DNA of 64,000 nt from a virus: IMG/VR virus record IMGVR_UViG_3300012000_000005, positions 1 to 64,000 of that record; one strand, 5' to 3'. Within the stretch, counting starts at the first letter, position 1; each line of letters begins with the position of its first letter. Shown one piece after another: positions 21,362 to 31,637 of the stretch. Under the pieces are notes generated by a model. It was not told the DNA's origin. It ran no database searches and saw nothing but the letters and a program-made list of their open reading frames with translations. The translations under genes and the position numbers were made by a program.

Positions 21362-22963
21362 ATGGAGAATTACAACGTGCTAGAAGATGAAGAAGACGAC
21401 CAATTTTTTCCAGACGATGAGCTGGAAGATGAAGACAGTGTTCCCGAAGAGGTTGAAGAAGAAGAGCTTGATGAACTCTCTAAAGAGTTTGTAAAAAAGC
21501 TTGTAGATAAAACAATTACTTTTATGAACGCCCTTGTTGGGCATGAGTTACACCCATATCAAATGCCTCTTGCGCGTCGCATCATTGAGTCTGTAATTAT
21601 TAACGACGGTGAAGAAATTACTGCGTTAGCAGCCCGTCAGTCAGGTAAATCAGAAACTATTGCTAACACCGTAGCAACATTGATGGTTCTTTTGCCACGT
21701 CTTGCAAAAATGTACCCAGACTTACTAGGTCAGTTTAAAGACGGTATTTGGGTAGGCATGTTTGCTCCCGTTGAAGGTCAGGTAGAAACACTATTTGGTA
21801 GAACTGTTAATAGGCTTACTAGTGAGCGTGCACAAGAGATTTTAGGCGACCCAGAGATTGATGATTCTCTTGGCAAGGTCCCTGGAGTTACACGACAGAT
21901 TAAACTTAAAAACTCAAGCAGTAGCCTTATGATGATGACTGCTAACCCGCGTGCAAAGATTGAGTCTAAATCCTTCCACCTTATTGTTATTGACGAGTGT
22001 CAAGAAGCAGACGACTTTGTAGTATCTAAATCTATCTCTCCTATGTTGGCGTACTACTCAGGAACTATGGTTAAGACTGGTACACCAACAACTTCTAAGA
22101 ATAACTTTTACCGCTCTATTCAGTTAAACAAGCGCAGACAAACAGCAAGGTCTGTACGTATGAATCATTTTGAGTGGGACTATAAAGACGTTTCTAAGTT
22201 CAACGCTAACTACGCAAAGTTCATCAAGAAAGAGATGTTGCGTATCGGTGAGGACTCTGACGAGTTCCAGATGTCGTATAACTGCAAGTGGTTACTAGAA
22301 CGAGGTATGTTTGTAACCTCAGCTATTATGGATGAGCTTGGTGACACTTCTCAGGAAACCGTTAAGGCTTGGCACCGTTCTCCAGTGGTAGTTGGTATTG
22401 ACCCAGCCCGTAAGTTAGACTCTACAGTTGTAACAGTTGTCTGGGTAGATTGGGACCGCCCAGATGAGTTTGGATATTTTGACCACAGGGTCCTTAATTG
22501 GCTGGAGCTACAAGGTGATGACTGGGAAGACCAATATTTTCAAATTACTAACTTCTTGGGTAATTATGACGTACTTGCTGTTGGCGTTGACGCTAACGGC
22601 GTGGGTGATGCGGTTGCACAAAGACTCAAGCTCCTCCTCCCACGAGCAGAGGTTCATGCCTTAACTAGTAGCCAACCTGAACAATCTAAACGTTGGAAAC
22701 ACTTAAAAGCACTAATTGACAGGCGAATGATTGGATGGCCTGCACACGCCAAAACTAGAAGACTGCGCACATGGAAGCGTTTTTACCAACAAATGACAGA
22801 TTTGGAAACTAAATTTACAGGACCAAACTTTCTTGCCCATGCCCCTGACGAAGCCCATGCCCACGATGATTATGCCGATAGTTTGGCCATAGCCGTATCC
22901 CTAACCTTGGATATGACCATGCCTTCTGTAGAGGTCTCTACGTCCCCGTTCTTTTCTAGGTAG
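21362..22963 (+). CDS. terL: Terminase large subunit
   Basis: The 533-residue protein has an acidic N-terminal leader and then the packaging ATPase with Walker A ARQSGKSE (91-98) and Walker B HLIVIDECQEAD (206-217). An RNase H-like nuclease follows, with VGIDPARKLDSTVVTVVWVD, AVGVDANGVGDA and HAHDDYADSLA providing the acidic residues. It pumps DNA into proheads and cuts the concatemer. No clear small subunit was identified nearby. The upstream terminator suggests that a promoter or read-through sets its level. Confidence 0.95.
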   Translation: MENYNVLEDEEDDQFFPDDELEDEDSVPEEVEEEELDELSKEFVKKLVDKTITFMNALVGHELHPYQMPLARRIIESVIINDGEEITALAARQSGKSETIANTVATLMVLLPRLAKMYPDLLGQFKDGIWVGMFAPVEGQVETLFGRTVNRLTSERAQEILGDPEIDDSLGKVPGVTRQIKLKNSSSSLMMMTANPRAKIESKSFHLIVIDECQEADDFVVSKSISPMLAYYSGTMVKTGTPTTSKNNFYRSIQLNKRRQTARSVRMNHFEWDYKDVSKFNANYAKFIKKEMLRIGEDSDEFQMSYNCKWLLERGMFVTSAIMDELGDTSQETVKAWHRSPVVVGIDPARKLDSTVVTVVWVDWDRPDEFGYFDHRVLNWLELQGDDWEDQYFQITNFLGNYDVLAVGVDANGVGDAVAQRLKLLLPRAEVHALTSSQPEQSKRWKHLKALIDRRMIGWPAHAKTRRLRTWKRFYQQMTDLETKFTGPNFLAHAPDEAHAHDDYADSLAIAVSLTLDMTMPSVEVSTSPFFSR

Positions 22964-22976
22964 TTACCACTTTAGC

Positions 22977-23005
22977 CTGACTTTACGGCCAATACGTAGG
23001 ACACT
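22977..23005 (+). promoter_or_regulatory. Late-type promoter candidate P4
   Basis: TTTAGC precedes CTGACT, a 17-bp spacer and GACACT in the gap between terL and the 23046 gene. The 16-nt element at 22971-22986 differs by one base from that at 18848-18863. Confidence 0.6.
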
Positions 23006-23045
23006 TTTATACGAGGTCCTCAACCCTTTAATAAGGAGTATAAAA

Positions 23046-23444
23046 ATGGCAATTGCCCCAACACCTAAGTTCCCTGAGCGTCCAGGAAATATTTACGACC
23101 GTAAAGTTTCCGCAGCGACTCCTGGACAGCGCGGCCCACTTCGTTTTGAAGAAGGCCTAGCAACAGATACAGATATCCCAACACAGTTTACTAACGGCGC
23201 TATGCAAGGCTACGAGCCAGCTGCAGGACGCCCTAATCGTAACAAGCCAGTGCACACAAAGACCGCAGAAGAAACAATGCGCGAACGTGCACATGTTGGT
23301 TCAGCTGCATGGGTAGAAGCACCACAGAATCTCTCAGAGTTTTCTTCAGGCGCTTTTGCAGACCACGGCGACAACCGCTTCGAACAAGAAGTTCGCAACG
23401 GCGCTCGCCAGTACAAGTCTAACCCAGCAGTAGTCGAAGACTAA
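23046..23444 (+). CDS. Probable virion-associated protein, 132 aa
   Basis: The product begins MAIAPTPKFPERPGNIYDRK. It is Pro/Arg/Gly-rich with little predicted secondary structure and uses the favoured codons of the capsid gene. It lies between TerL and portal with its own promoter candidate and terminator, which suggests abundant expression, such as a head accessory or decoration protein. No family is recognised. Confidence 0.6.
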   Translation: MAIAPTPKFPERPGNIYDRKVSAATPGQRGPLRFEEGLATDTDIPTQFTNGAMQGYEPAAGRPNRNKPVHTKTAEETMRERAHVGSAAWVEAPQNLSEFSSGAFADHGDNRFEQEVRNGARQYKSNPAVVED

Positions 23445-23461
23445 AAAAGAGTCCGCGCCAC

Positions 23462-23486
23462 CCCTGCACCGTATCTAAGTGCAGGG
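23462..23486 (+). terminator. Hairpin after the 23046 gene
   Basis: CCCTGCAC and GTGCAGGG form an 8-bp stem with a 9-nt loop. The U-tract is weak (TTGGCTCTCTTT), so it may only attenuate transcription. Confidence 0.6.
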
Positions 23487-23509
23487 TTGGCTCTCTTTAA
23501 GGATTAACT

Positions 23510-23818
23510 ATGGCACTGATTCAAGGTAAAGAAGTAAAGAAGACGGAAAAGCAGGAACCTGCTAATCCAAAACTTTACAACATGGTTGTTGCGCAGGCTC
23601 GCGCCAAATTCACCACTTATCCTTCCCCTGCCGCTGCTCACTGGGTTCGTTCTCGTTACAATCAACTTGGTGGTCAATATGTTAAATCCAAGAGGGAAGT
23701 AGACCCTCGTTTTCGCGACTACGCCGCTGAAGAAAAGAAAAAGAAGGAAGACCAGCAAAAAAAGAAGGTCACCAAGAAAGTGGGTAAGGGTAATATCAGA
23801 GGCGAACGCTTCCGCTAA
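23510..23818 (+). CDS. Unknown basic 102-aa protein
   Basis: This Lys-rich protein (MALIQGKEVKKTEKQEPANP, then KKKKEDQQKKKVTKK) has a central helix AAAHWVRSRYNQLGGQYVKS. It lies just before the portal gene. DNA binding inside the head is possible by composition, with no recognised family. Confidence 0.65.
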   Translation: MALIQGKEVKKTEKQEPANPKLYNMVVAQARAKFTTYPSPAAAHWVRSRYNQLGGQYVKSKREVDPRFRDYAAEEKKKKEDQQKKKVTKKVGKGNIRGERFR

Positions 23819-23869
23819 TATAAATAGCGTGGTACCCTTTCCTGGTTGTTTTTAGAAAAAGGTGGATAG

Positions 23870-25576
23870 TTGAGCGGCATTGATTTTTCTCCCCCAAGTT
23901 ATAGGGCAGCGTCCTCTGACTTAACTATTTCCATTTCCCCGCTAGGATTGGTGGAACTTGCAGATGAAGAATTTGAAGTTCATGGTCCGCGTCTTAATCG
24001 TTATTCTCTTAACTGGGCTATGTATTTGGGCCACCATTACTCCTATCGCCGCCAGGTTGGCGATGCACAGTTAGTACTTAATTACTACAGAGCATTTACA
24101 GACTTTATTATTAACTTTACGTTTGGTAAAGGGGTTAACTTCCGTTCACCAAAAGAAACAGAAGCTATTGTTCCAGACATTCTAGAACGTGTTTGGGAAG
24201 TAGATAACAACAAGGCAACAGTCCTATGGGAAATGGGACAGCAGGGCACCGTGTCAGGAGACTGCTTTGTAAAGGTTGCATACGAAGAACCTTGGACAGA
24301 TACTTCAGGATTTCAGCATCCAGGTCGTGTTCGTATCCTCCCACTCAACGCGTCGTTCTGTTTTCCAGAGTTTCACCCACATGACCGTGAACGCCTTATT
24401 CGCTTTAAATTAAAGTATCGTTTTTGGGGTACTTCTCTTGAAGGCACACGTCAAGTGTTTACCTATACTGAAATCCTCACTGATGACATTATTGAGGAGT
24501 ATATAAATGATGAACTCATTGACTCGCGCCCTAACCCGCTTGGTGTTATTCCCATTGTTCATATTCCAAATGTTCGCGTTAGCGGTTCTCCTTGGGGCCT
24601 TGCTGATTGCCATGACGTTATTAATATTAACCGCACTTATAACGAAACTGCTACTGATATTGCTGACATCGTTAATTATCACGCTGCGCCCGTTACCGTC
24701 ATCATCGGTGCAAAAGCTTCTCAGCTTGAGAAGGGTGCTAATAAAGTCTGGGGCGGATTACCAAAAGACGCAAAGGTAGAAAACCTAGAAGGCGGAGCAC
24801 AAGGACTTAAGGGTGCTATGGAATTCCTAGCAATGCTTAAGAAGTCTATGCACGAAATGATTGGTGTACCTGAAACAGCACTTGGTCAGGCTCAGCCTAT
24901 TTCTAACACATCAGGCGTTGCGCTATCTATTCAGTTCCAGCCTTTGATGAACCGCTACCACCAAAAGATTATTCAATATGCTCGCGGTCTAGAAAGAATT
25001 AATGACCTAATTCTTCGCAGTATTGCTATTAAAGAACCAGAGATGATGGTTTGGGACCCAACCCGCAACGTTAAATTAAAGAAGGGCCAGGTAGACAGGC
25101 TTGACCCACATGACCCTCTAACTTACTTAACCTACGTTCATTTCCCACAGCCATTGCCGTTAGATAAGCTTATTGCTCTTAACGAAGTTCAATCCATGCT
25201 TTCCCTTGGTCTTGAGTCCAAGGAAGGCGCCCTTCGTACTTTGGGAGAAGAGTTCCCAACAGAGAAACTTAACGAAATTCGTCAAGAGCTTCTTGATGAC
25301 GCTACAGCCGATGGCGCCCTTAAGTTGTTACAGACTCAAATTGAGCAGGAAATTGCAGAGCTTACAGGCACTATGCCTAACCCAGAAACTGGCGGTAAGC
25401 CTGGTCAACCTCTACAGCCAGGGGCCGCTGGTGCTCCTGCCGTCCTACCACCAACTATAGACGAAGCCCTAACCGCAGCAGATATGGGTGAGGCTGACTT
25501 ACGCAACAAGTTGGTAACCGAAGCTTATGGAACCGTCCTCCCACAGAGGCGAGTACCAGAAGAGTACGAAAAGTAA
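23870..25576 (+). CDS. Portal protein
   Basis: The 568-residue protein starts at TTG with AAAAAGGTGG upstream. Its N-terminal part (WAMYLGHHYSYRRQVGDAQL, ADFIINFTFGKGVNFR-like) and middle (SGDCFVKVAYEEPW, LGVIPIVHIPNVR, MIGVPETALGQAQPISNTSG) match SPP1/HK97-class portals. The stretch around ETALG is a typical portal loop. It forms the dodecameric DNA entry vertex. It sits in order terL, portal, scaffold, capsid. Confidence 0.9.
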   Translation: MSGIDFSPPSYRAASSDLTISISPLGLVELADEEFEVHGPRLNRYSLNWAMYLGHHYSYRRQVGDAQLVLNYYRAFTDFIINFTFGKGVNFRSPKETEAIVPDILERVWEVDNNKATVLWEMGQQGTVSGDCFVKVAYEEPWTDTSGFQHPGRVRILPLNASFCFPEFHPHDRERLIRFKLKYRFWGTSLEGTRQVFTYTEILTDDIIEEYINDELIDSRPNPLGVIPIVHIPNVRVSGSPWGLADCHDVININRTYNETATDIADIVNYHAAPVTVIIGAKASQLEKGANKVWGGLPKDAKVENLEGGAQGLKGAMEFLAMLKKSMHEMIGVPETALGQAQPISNTSGVALSIQFQPLMNRYHQKIIQYARGLERINDLILRSIAIKEPEMMVWDPTRNVKLKKGQVDRLDPHDPLTYLTYVHFPQPLPLDKLIALNEVQSMLSLGLESKEGALRTLGEEFPTEKLNEIRQELLDDATADGALKLLQTQIEQEIAELTGTMPNPETGGKPGQPLQPGAAGAPAVLPPTIDEALTAADMGEADLRNKLVTEAYGTVLPQRRVPEEYEK

Positions 25577-25586
25577 AGCGTTTACG

Positions 25587-25615
25587 CAGACATTTTCGTA
25601 TTAAAACGCAAAAAT
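25587..25615 (+). promoter_or_regulatory. Late-type promoter candidate P5
   Basis: TTTACG precedes CAGACA, a 17-bp spacer and AAAAAT, about 66 bp upstream of the scaffold/capsid pair. It is the weakest match of the five-member set. Confidence 0.45.
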
Positions 25616-25681
25616 AGAAACAACGTTAGGTCATACGTGCTCTCACATCGGATAACGACCCCTAGAATGTAAAGGATACAT

Positions 25682-26461
25682 ATGGAAACAGCACAAGCTA
25701 ATGCTGAGGCCTTTGCGGCTGAAGCAGGGACAGTTCCAGTCGTAGCTGAGTCGTCAGGCAACTCTGTTGTCGCTGACGCACCTACTACTAAGGCAACTTC
25801 CAAGTTTTATACGGAAGATGATTTGGCTAGAGTTCGTAGCCAAGAAAAGGAAAAACTCTATCCTCAGATTGACAAGCTGAAGGAAGAACTAGACACTCTT
25901 AAGAAAGAACGTGAAGCAGAACTTGCAGCACGTGCAGCTGAAGCAGAAGCAAAAGCTAAAGCACAGCAAGAAGCTCTTGAGAATGACATGGATGTTCGTT
26001 CTTTACTTAAAACTAAGGAACAAGAGTGGCAGGAGCAGTTGGAGCGTGAGCGCCAAGAGCGTGAACGTGCCTTTGCTCTTCTGGAACGCGAAAAGTCTTT
26101 TGCTGACCTCCAGAACTACCGCACACAGCGTGTAGACAGCGAACGCGAAAACATTATTCCTGAACTCATTGACCTCATTAGCGGAAATACTCGCGAAGAG
26201 ATTGATGCATCAGTTGAAGGATTAAAAGAGCGTTCAGCAAGAATTCTTGAATCTGCGCAAAGTGCGATGCAGAACGCAAGGAGAGAAATGACGGGGACAA
26301 GGGTAACCACCCCGCCAGCTGGACCACTGGACACACAATCGGACCAAAGAAACTTCACGGCTGAAGATATTCAGTCAATGTCGATGAACGAATACGCAAA
26401 ATACAGAGAACGAATCATGAGCGACGCCGCTCGTGGTAAGTCTCGCGGCTTGTTCGGTTAA
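25682..26461 (+). CDS. Capsid scaffolding protein
   Basis: The 259-residue protein has a low-complexity N-terminus and a long Glu/Lys/Ala coiled coil (about 60-150, LKEELDTLKKEREAELAARA). A C-terminal helix-turn (FTAEDIQSMSMNEYAKYRER) ends in GKSRGLFG. This is the usual build of scaffolds placed immediately before major capsid genes; the C-terminal basic helix normally binds the capsid protein. No protease is seen, so it is probably released intact or cleaved by a host or unrecognised enzyme. Confidence 0.8.
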   Translation: METAQANAEAFAAEAGTVPVVAESSGNSVVADAPTTKATSKFYTEDDLARVRSQEKEKLYPQIDKLKEELDTLKKEREAELAARAAEAEAKAKAQQEALENDMDVRSLLKTKEQEWQEQLERERQERERAFALLEREKSFADLQNYRTQRVDSERENIIPELIDLISGNTREEIDASVEGLKERSARILESAQSAMQNARREMTGTRVTTPPAGPLDTQSDQRNFTAEDIQSMSMNEYAKYRERIMSDAARGKSRGLFG

Positions 26462-26504
26462 ACCCAACAAATCCAAAACCAACCTAATAAGGAGTCACAA
26501 GTAA

Positions 26505-27575
26505 ATGGCATCTGGTATTACGGGTACTGGCAACCTTGCCGCAGCCCCAACAGCATACTCAGGTACTAACACCCAGCTGACTCAGGCGATTCAGACAATC
26601 TGGTCCAAGGAAATCTTGTTCCAGGCTATGCCTATCCTTCGCTTTGAGCAGTTCGCAGTCAAGAAGACTGAACTTGGTGTTGCACCTGGTCTACAGATTA
26701 ATTTCCTACGCTACAACAACCTCGGCTTCGCTAACAGCCTTGTTGAAGGTGTTCGTATGCAGACAAACGCATTGACTGCACAGCAGTTCTCAATCACAGT
26801 AACCGAGCATGGTTATGCTCTTGCTGTTTCTGAACTTCTTCTCAATGCATCATTCGATGACGTAATGGCTTCAGCCTCACGTCTTCTCGGTCGTAACATG
26901 GCTATCTACCTAGACCAGCTATCACGCGACACACTATATGCAGCAACTTCTACCATTTATGGTGAAGACCGCAGCAACCTCTCAGCAGTCAACAACTGGT
27001 ATGCATACGGTACAACCGCTGCTAACCGTGCTGCAATGACTGGCGCTAGCTATTTGACACCACACACTGTCAAGGACGCAGTTGAGAGCCTATCAACCAA
27101 GAACATCCCACGCCTCGGCGAAACATACGTTGCGTTTGTTCACCCACACCAGAGCCGTAGCCTACGCGATAACCCAGAGTTCATCGAAGTTACCAAGTAC
27201 GCTGCTCCAGGCAACTTCATGCTTGGCGAAATCGGCCGTCTATATGACTGCGTATTCATTGAGACCACACAGGTCCTCAAGGTCGCAGGCGGTGCTGGTA
27301 CTAACTACACCACAGATACAACTGTTGCTAACCCAACAGTAACTCCTGGTGGCGGTTACATCACACCTGCAACAAAGACAGGTAACGGACAGTCTGACCG
27401 TTATGCAGCTATCTTCATTGGAGATAACGCATTCGGACACGCAATCTCTCTTCCAGTCGAACTCCGCGATGGCGGTATTCTTGACTTCGGTCGTGAGCAT
27501 GCTCTTGCTTGGTACTCAATCTTCGGTCTTGGTCTAATCACTGACCAGTCTGTAATTATTGCAGAAACCAACTAA
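26505..27575 (+). CDS. Major capsid protein, N4-gp56 family
   Basis: The 356-residue protein begins TGTGNLAAAPTAYSGTNTQL and shows IWSKEILFQAMPILRFEQFA, NALTAQQFSITVTEHGYALA and YVAFVHPHQSRSLRDN. These are hallmarks of the N4-gp56/P22-type HK97-fold capsid family. The length is normal. Codon use is strongly biased, consistent with a very abundant protein. GGAGTCAC precedes the ATG, and a GC-rich terminator follows the stop. Confidence 0.92.
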   Translation: MASGITGTGNLAAAPTAYSGTNTQLTQAIQTIWSKEILFQAMPILRFEQFAVKKTELGVAPGLQINFLRYNNLGFANSLVEGVRMQTNALTAQQFSITVTEHGYALAVSELLLNASFDDVMASASRLLGRNMAIYLDQLSRDTLYAATSTIYGEDRSNLSAVNNWYAYGTTAANRAAMTGASYLTPHTVKDAVESLSTKNIPRLGETYVAFVHPHQSRSLRDNPEFIEVTKYAAPGNFMLGEIGRLYDCVFIETTQVLKVAGGAGTNYTTDTTVANPTVTPGGGYITPATKTGNGQSDRYAAIFIGDNAFGHAISLPVELRDGGILDFGREHALAWYSIFGLGLITDQSVIIAETN

Positions 27576-27583
27576 TTCAAGCG

Positions 27584-27608
27584 GGGGGCGGTCTTAAAAA
27601 CCGCCCCC
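27584..27608 (+). terminator. Terminator after the capsid gene
   Basis: A 9-bp stem (GGGGGCGGT with ACCGCCCCC) encloses a short A-rich loop. The T-tract is poor. Confidence 0.7.
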
Positions 27609-27647
27609 TACTTACCCCCCATCGAGTTATTAATTAGGAGAACACAA

Positions 27648-28013
27648 ATGGCAAGTAAAGTAAAACCAACTGATGTTACTGGACGTAGTCGCGAAAAGCT
27701 TGCAGCTGATAATGCTGAAGCGCTGGCAGCTCGTGCACAGGAAATGTCCATGGCTACTGCCGAAGCACAAATTAAACTGGAAACAGAAGTAGTTGACGCT
27801 ACTGTTCCAAACAGACCAACTGTTATTGTTGATGACCCAACAGTTATTGACAAGAGTGATGAGTCAGTCGTTATTCGTGTCGTAGAAGACATTGAGTCAA
27901 TGACTCTTGGAGCAGGAAACTACTACAGCTTTAAAGCTGGACAAAAATATAAAGTGTCTCGTCAAGTTGCTCAGCACCTTGAGGAAAAAGGCTATCTAGC
28001 TGGAGTTATCTAA
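27648..28013 (+). CDS. Head-associated protein, 121 aa
   Basis: The product has a helical N-terminal half (DVTGRSREKLAADNAEALAA) and a C-terminal beta domain (MTLGAGNYYSFKAGQKYKVS, then RQVAQHLEEKGYL). The C-terminal part resembles short domains of head-completion proteins adjacent to capsid genes. The function is inferred from position: head decoration or connector. Confidence 0.55.
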   Translation: MASKVKPTDVTGRSREKLAADNAEALAARAQEMSMATAEAQIKLETEVVDATVPNRPTVIVDDPTVIDKSDESVVIRVVEDIESMTLGAGNYYSFKAGQKYKVSRQVAQHLEEKGYLAGVI

Positions 28014-28099
28014 GCTAGGGACTTACACTTAATTCGGCGGAGCGGCGGACAGAAATGTCCGCTGTTTCGTTAGTCAATGTAGTAAAGGAGATGAATTAA

Positions 28100-29158
28100 G
28101 TGGCTTTAATGTCCGACCTAGTGTCGAGAGTACGTCTTGAACTAGGAGACCTACCTAAAGAATTTAATTTTGTCACCACCGCTGATGGTGCTACGAAAGA
28201 TTTTTATTTAAATACCAAGCCAGTAGAACCGTACACTCTTTATGTTACCGTTCTTGACGCGGCTGTTCCTGCCCCTTCTGGTTATAAATTAGAAAAAGAC
28301 CAGGGCATAATTCATTTTAGAGAACCACTAGACGCTGGAAACATTCTTAGTGTTCACGGAGTTAGCTACAGATACTTTACGGACTCCGATATTGAACGCT
28401 TTATTAACACTGCTATAGACCAGCACACTCACGAGCGTACCGATAAATACGGAACTCGTGTAACAATTAAAAGTATTGAACCTGTAGAAGAATATCCAAT
28501 TGCTATCCTTGCAGTTATTGAAGCTCTATGGGCACTATCAACCGATGCTGCTTTTGATATTAACATCATGGCTCCAGATGGCGTGATGATTCCTCGTTCT
28601 CAAAGATATGAACAGTTAACTAATATGGTTAACCAACGTTGGGAACAATACAAGCAACTATGCGCCGCTCTTAATATTGGCCTATGGCGTATTCAAATTG
28701 GAACTCTACGTCGTACTAGCCGACGTACTAATAAGCTTGTTCCTATCTATATTGGTCAGGAGATTGACGACAGTAGAAAGCCAGAGAGAGTTTGGCTTCC
28801 TAACGATGTCCTTGGCTATACACCTCCTCCAACTACCGCAGAGGTTTTTGACATTGTTATGTACCAGGGCGACTATTACGAGCAAATTATTGATTTTGCC
28901 TTTGATGTTACTGGTATTGATTGGAAGGCGGAAATCCGTACTTATCCAAATTCACCAGCTAGATATGCCACCTTTGATGTTACAATTCTAAATGCGGCAC
29001 AGGGAAGAATTAAGATATCGTTAAATAGCGATAAAACTAAATATCTGCCTGTTCGTGCGTTTTGGGATTTACAAGCAACCAGGGCAAATGACCCTACCTG
29101 GGAGCACACATATTTAAAGGGTCAGGTATTTGTAACCCAACAGGTAACGGTGGATTAG
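28100..29158 (+). CDS. Head-tail connector-like protein with C-terminal beta domain
   Basis: The 352-residue product starts at GTG 28100 after AAAGGAG. The N-terminal 200 residues ([49 protein letters not shown]) look like a helical adaptor. The C-terminal 110 residues ([18 protein letters not shown] and [11 protein letters not shown]) resemble a beta domain in neck or fibre-attachment proteins. It directly precedes the collagen-like fibre gene, so it may be the neck or fibre anchor. Confidence 0.55.
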   Translation: MALMSDLVSRVRLELGDLPKEFNFVTTADGATKDFYLNTKPVEPYTLYVTVLDAAVPAPSGYKLEKDQGIIHFREPLDAGNILSVHGVSYRYFTDSDIERFINTAIDQHTHERTDKYGTRVTIKSIEPVEEYPIAILAVIEALWALSTDAAFDINIMAPDGVMIPRSQRYEQLTNMVNQRWEQYKQLCAALNIGLWRIQIGTLRRTSRRTNKLVPIYIGQEIDDSRKPERVWLPNDVLGYTPPPTTAEVFDIVMYQGDYYEQIIDFAFDVTGIDWKAEIRTYPNSPARYATFDVTILNAAQGRIKISLNSDKTKYLPVRAFWDLQATRANDPTWEHTYLKGQVFVTQQVTVD

Positions 29159-29159
29159 A

Positions 29160-31637
29160 GTGGCTCCAGAAGAACTTTATGTAGTAGGTCCAGATAACAG
29201 CGCTTGGTACCCAACCGCTACTGGTCCGACTTCTCCTGCTCCTACAGGCGGTACTGGTCCTACTGGACCAACTGGCCCTACTGGTAGAACAGGTGCAACA
29301 GGACCAGCAGGTGCAACGGGTGCTGCTGGCGTTTCTGTAACAGGTCCTCAAGGTCCAACTGGCGCGCCAGGACCAACTGGTCCACAAGGTATCCAAGGTA
29401 ACGCTGGTCCAACTGGTGCAACTGGTCCTTCTGGTATTTCTGGTCTTCAAGGACCTACTGGTCCCACTGGACCATCTGGACAAGTAATCACTATTCGTGG
29501 TGAGTACCCAACACTTAATGATTTACAAACAGCACATCCAACTGGTAATCCAGGCGATGCTTATCTTCTTGCTAATGGCAATTTAATTATTTGGAACCCT
29601 ACGTTAAACGGGCCATCCACTGGTGGTTGGCAAAACGTAGGTAATCTAGAAGGACCAACTGGTCCTGCTGGAGTAACAGGTCCTACTGGTCCACGCGGAC
29701 AGCAAGGTGTACAAGGTCCTGTTGGTAATACTGGTACAACAGGTGATACTGGTCCTACTGGTCCGCAAGGCCCAACAGGTCCACAAGGTGCACGTGGTGA
29801 GACTGGTCCTATCGGTCCTACTGGTGTTGCTGGTCTTGTTGGACCAACAGGTGCTACTGGTGCACAAGGTCTTTCTATTACTGGCCCTACTGGTCCTCAA
29901 GGTAAGTCATTAACACTTCTCGGAAGTTTTGCTGATTTACAAGCACTAAACCTTGCGTATCCTCCAATAACACTTAAAGCTGGCGACACAGCTTTTATTG
30001 GAACTACATTCTATTACTGGAATCCATCCCCTGGTATTTGGGTTGCTACTTCCAATTTGATTGGACCTACAGGTCCTACAGGTGCCGTCGGTCCTACAGG
30101 TGCCGCATCAAACGTAACTGGTCCTACTGGTTTAACTGGAGCTACTGGTGCACAGGGTCCTATTGGTCCAACAGGTCCTCAAGGAAATATTGGTGCCACT
30201 GGTCCAACTGGAGCAGCATCAACGGTTCCTGGTCCTACTGGTCCTACTGGAACTACGCGCCCAGTAACAAGCGTTACATTTACAAGTCGAGGTGTTTGGA
30301 GTTCCTTAGGAACTTACGTATTAAATGATGGAGTTACTTACAACTCTGAAACATGGGTATTAACAAACGTTTCACAATTTACTGTTGGTACCGCACCTAA
30401 CGCTGATGGAAGCGGATGGGCACTTTATGTAAAAGGTGCTACAGGTGCTACGGGTCCTCAAGGTTCTGCTGGTCTTCCAGGTGCAATTGGTCCTACAGGT
30501 GCTCAAGGTCCACAAGGTATTCAAGGCCCTACTGGTCCACAGGGTACAGCAGGTACTCCAGGTTCTGTTGGTACCGCGGGTGCTACAGGTCCTACTGGTC
30601 CTCAAGGTGCTGGAATCTTTATTCTTGGTTCCTACAACTCATTAAGCGATTTACAAACAGCGCATCCAATTGGTGCAACTGGCGACGGTTATCTTGTTAA
30701 CGGTGTTCTATTTGTATGGGCTGGTTCTAACTGGGCAAGTGCTGGTGCAATTCAAGGACCAACAGGTGCTCAAGGTATTCAAGGTATCCAAGGTGCAACT
30801 GGTCCTAAAGGAGATACTGGTCCACAAGGACCTCAAGGTATTCAAGGAATTCAAGGACCAGTTGGTCCTACTGGCTTAACTGGTGCGACTGGTGCGCAAG
30901 GAACTCAAGGTCTTCAAGGTCTTCAAGGTGTAACAGGTCCTACAGGTCCGCAAGGTCCTCAAGGTGTTACTGGTCCAACAGGTATTCAGGGACGCGGTCT
31001 TGCAATTCTTGGTTCGTTTGATACGTTCCAACAATTAACTGCAACCATAACCAATCCTGCAACTGGTGACGGTTATTTAATTCAAGGTCAGTTATATATT
31101 TGGCAAGGTACTGCGTGGATTAACGCAGGCTTTGTTCAAGGCCCAACAGGTCCTACTGGACAAACAGGTATTCAAGGTCCTACAGGTGCAACTGGTGCGG
31201 CTTCAACTGTTCCAGGTCCTACTGGTGCTACAGGCCCAACTCCATTTACCGTTATTGGTACTTGGCAAAGTGGAATTTCATATCAACCTGGTCAAGCCGT
31301 TTTCTATGACACCCCAACATTAAAAGGAACGTACCTACGCAGAAACAACAATTCTACTGCTGGCATTACTCCTTTAGAAGACCCAGCTGGTTGGCAAGTA
31401 ATTGTTGCTGCAACTATTGGACCAACTGGAGCTACAGGTCCACAAGGTTTAACTGGTCTACAAGGTCCAACTGGTTCTCAAGGTATTCAGGGTGTAACAG
31501 GACCAACAGGAAGTCAGGGTTTACTAGGTCCAACAGGCCCTACAGGCACTACACTACTTAATGTAGATGGTGGCGGCCCTGCAACAAATTATGGCGGAGT
31601 TATAACCATCAACGGAGGAGACGTGAGCGGTAACTAA
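29160..31637 (+). CDS. Collagen-like fibre protein
   Basis: The 825-residue protein (GTG start) consists of long Gly-X-Y runs dominated by GPT, GAT, GPQ and GIQ triplets, interrupted by globular modules. Four copies of a roughly 50-residue module share GxGDxYLxxGxLxxW (near 29490-29650, 29908-30065, 30613-30755 and 30998-31145). Two CBM5/12-like stretches (near 30257-30440 and 31240-31400; [17 protein letters not shown]) also occur. It should form trimeric rods with carbohydrate-binding knobs. Most Pro are in X and many Thr in Y positions, making Thr glycosylation or Pro hydroxylation plausible. A fibre or adhesin on the head or tail is the likely role. Confidence 0.85.
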   Translation: MAPEELYVVGPDNSAWYPTATGPTSPAPTGGTGPTGPTGPTGRTGATGPAGATGAAGVSVTGPQGPTGAPGPTGPQGIQGNAGPTGATGPSGISGLQGPTGPTGPSGQVITIRGEYPTLNDLQTAHPTGNPGDAYLLANGNLIIWNPTLNGPSTGGWQNVGNLEGPTGPAGVTGPTGPRGQQGVQGPVGNTGTTGDTGPTGPQGPTGPQGARGETGPIGPTGVAGLVGPTGATGAQGLSITGPTGPQGKSLTLLGSFADLQALNLAYPPITLKAGDTAFIGTTFYYWNPSPGIWVATSNLIGPTGPTGAVGPTGAASNVTGPTGLTGATGAQGPIGPTGPQGNIGATGPTGAASTVPGPTGPTGTTRPVTSVTFTSRGVWSSLGTYVLNDGVTYNSETWVLTNVSQFTVGTAPNADGSGWALYVKGATGATGPQGSAGLPGAIGPTGAQGPQGIQGPTGPQGTAGTPGSVGTAGATGPTGPQGAGIFILGSYNSLSDLQTAHPIGATGDGYLVNGVLFVWAGSNWASAGAIQGPTGAQGIQGIQGATGPKGDTGPQGPQGIQGIQGPVGPTGLTGATGAQGTQGLQGLQGVTGPTGPQGPQGVTGPTGIQGRGLAILGSFDTFQQLTATITNPATGDGYLIQGQLYIWQGTAWINAGFVQGPTGPTGQTGIQGPTGATGAASTVPGPTGATGPTPFTVIGTWQSGISYQPGQAVFYDTPTLKGTYLRRNNNSTAGITPLEDPAGWQVIVAATIGPTGATGPQGLTGLQGPTGSQGIQGVTGPTGSQGLLGPTGPTGTTLLNVDGGGPATNYGGVITINGGDVSGN

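Noticed and set aside
28045-28062. GCGGACA-GAAA-TGTCCGC hairpin as terminator before the connector gene
   Set aside because: The stem is perfect but short and is followed by TGTTTCG only; too weak to annotate as a terminator.
29094-31323. Open frames opposite to or shifted within the collagen-like gene
   Set aside because: They are by-products of the GGTCCTACT-type triplet repeats. The products are Trp/Cys/Thr or Val/Leu repeats with no start signals.
29160-31637. Repeated short DNA units as a CRISPR array
   Set aside because: The repeats are in-frame Gly-X-Y codons of variable spacing; there are no uniform repeats or spacers and no cas genes.
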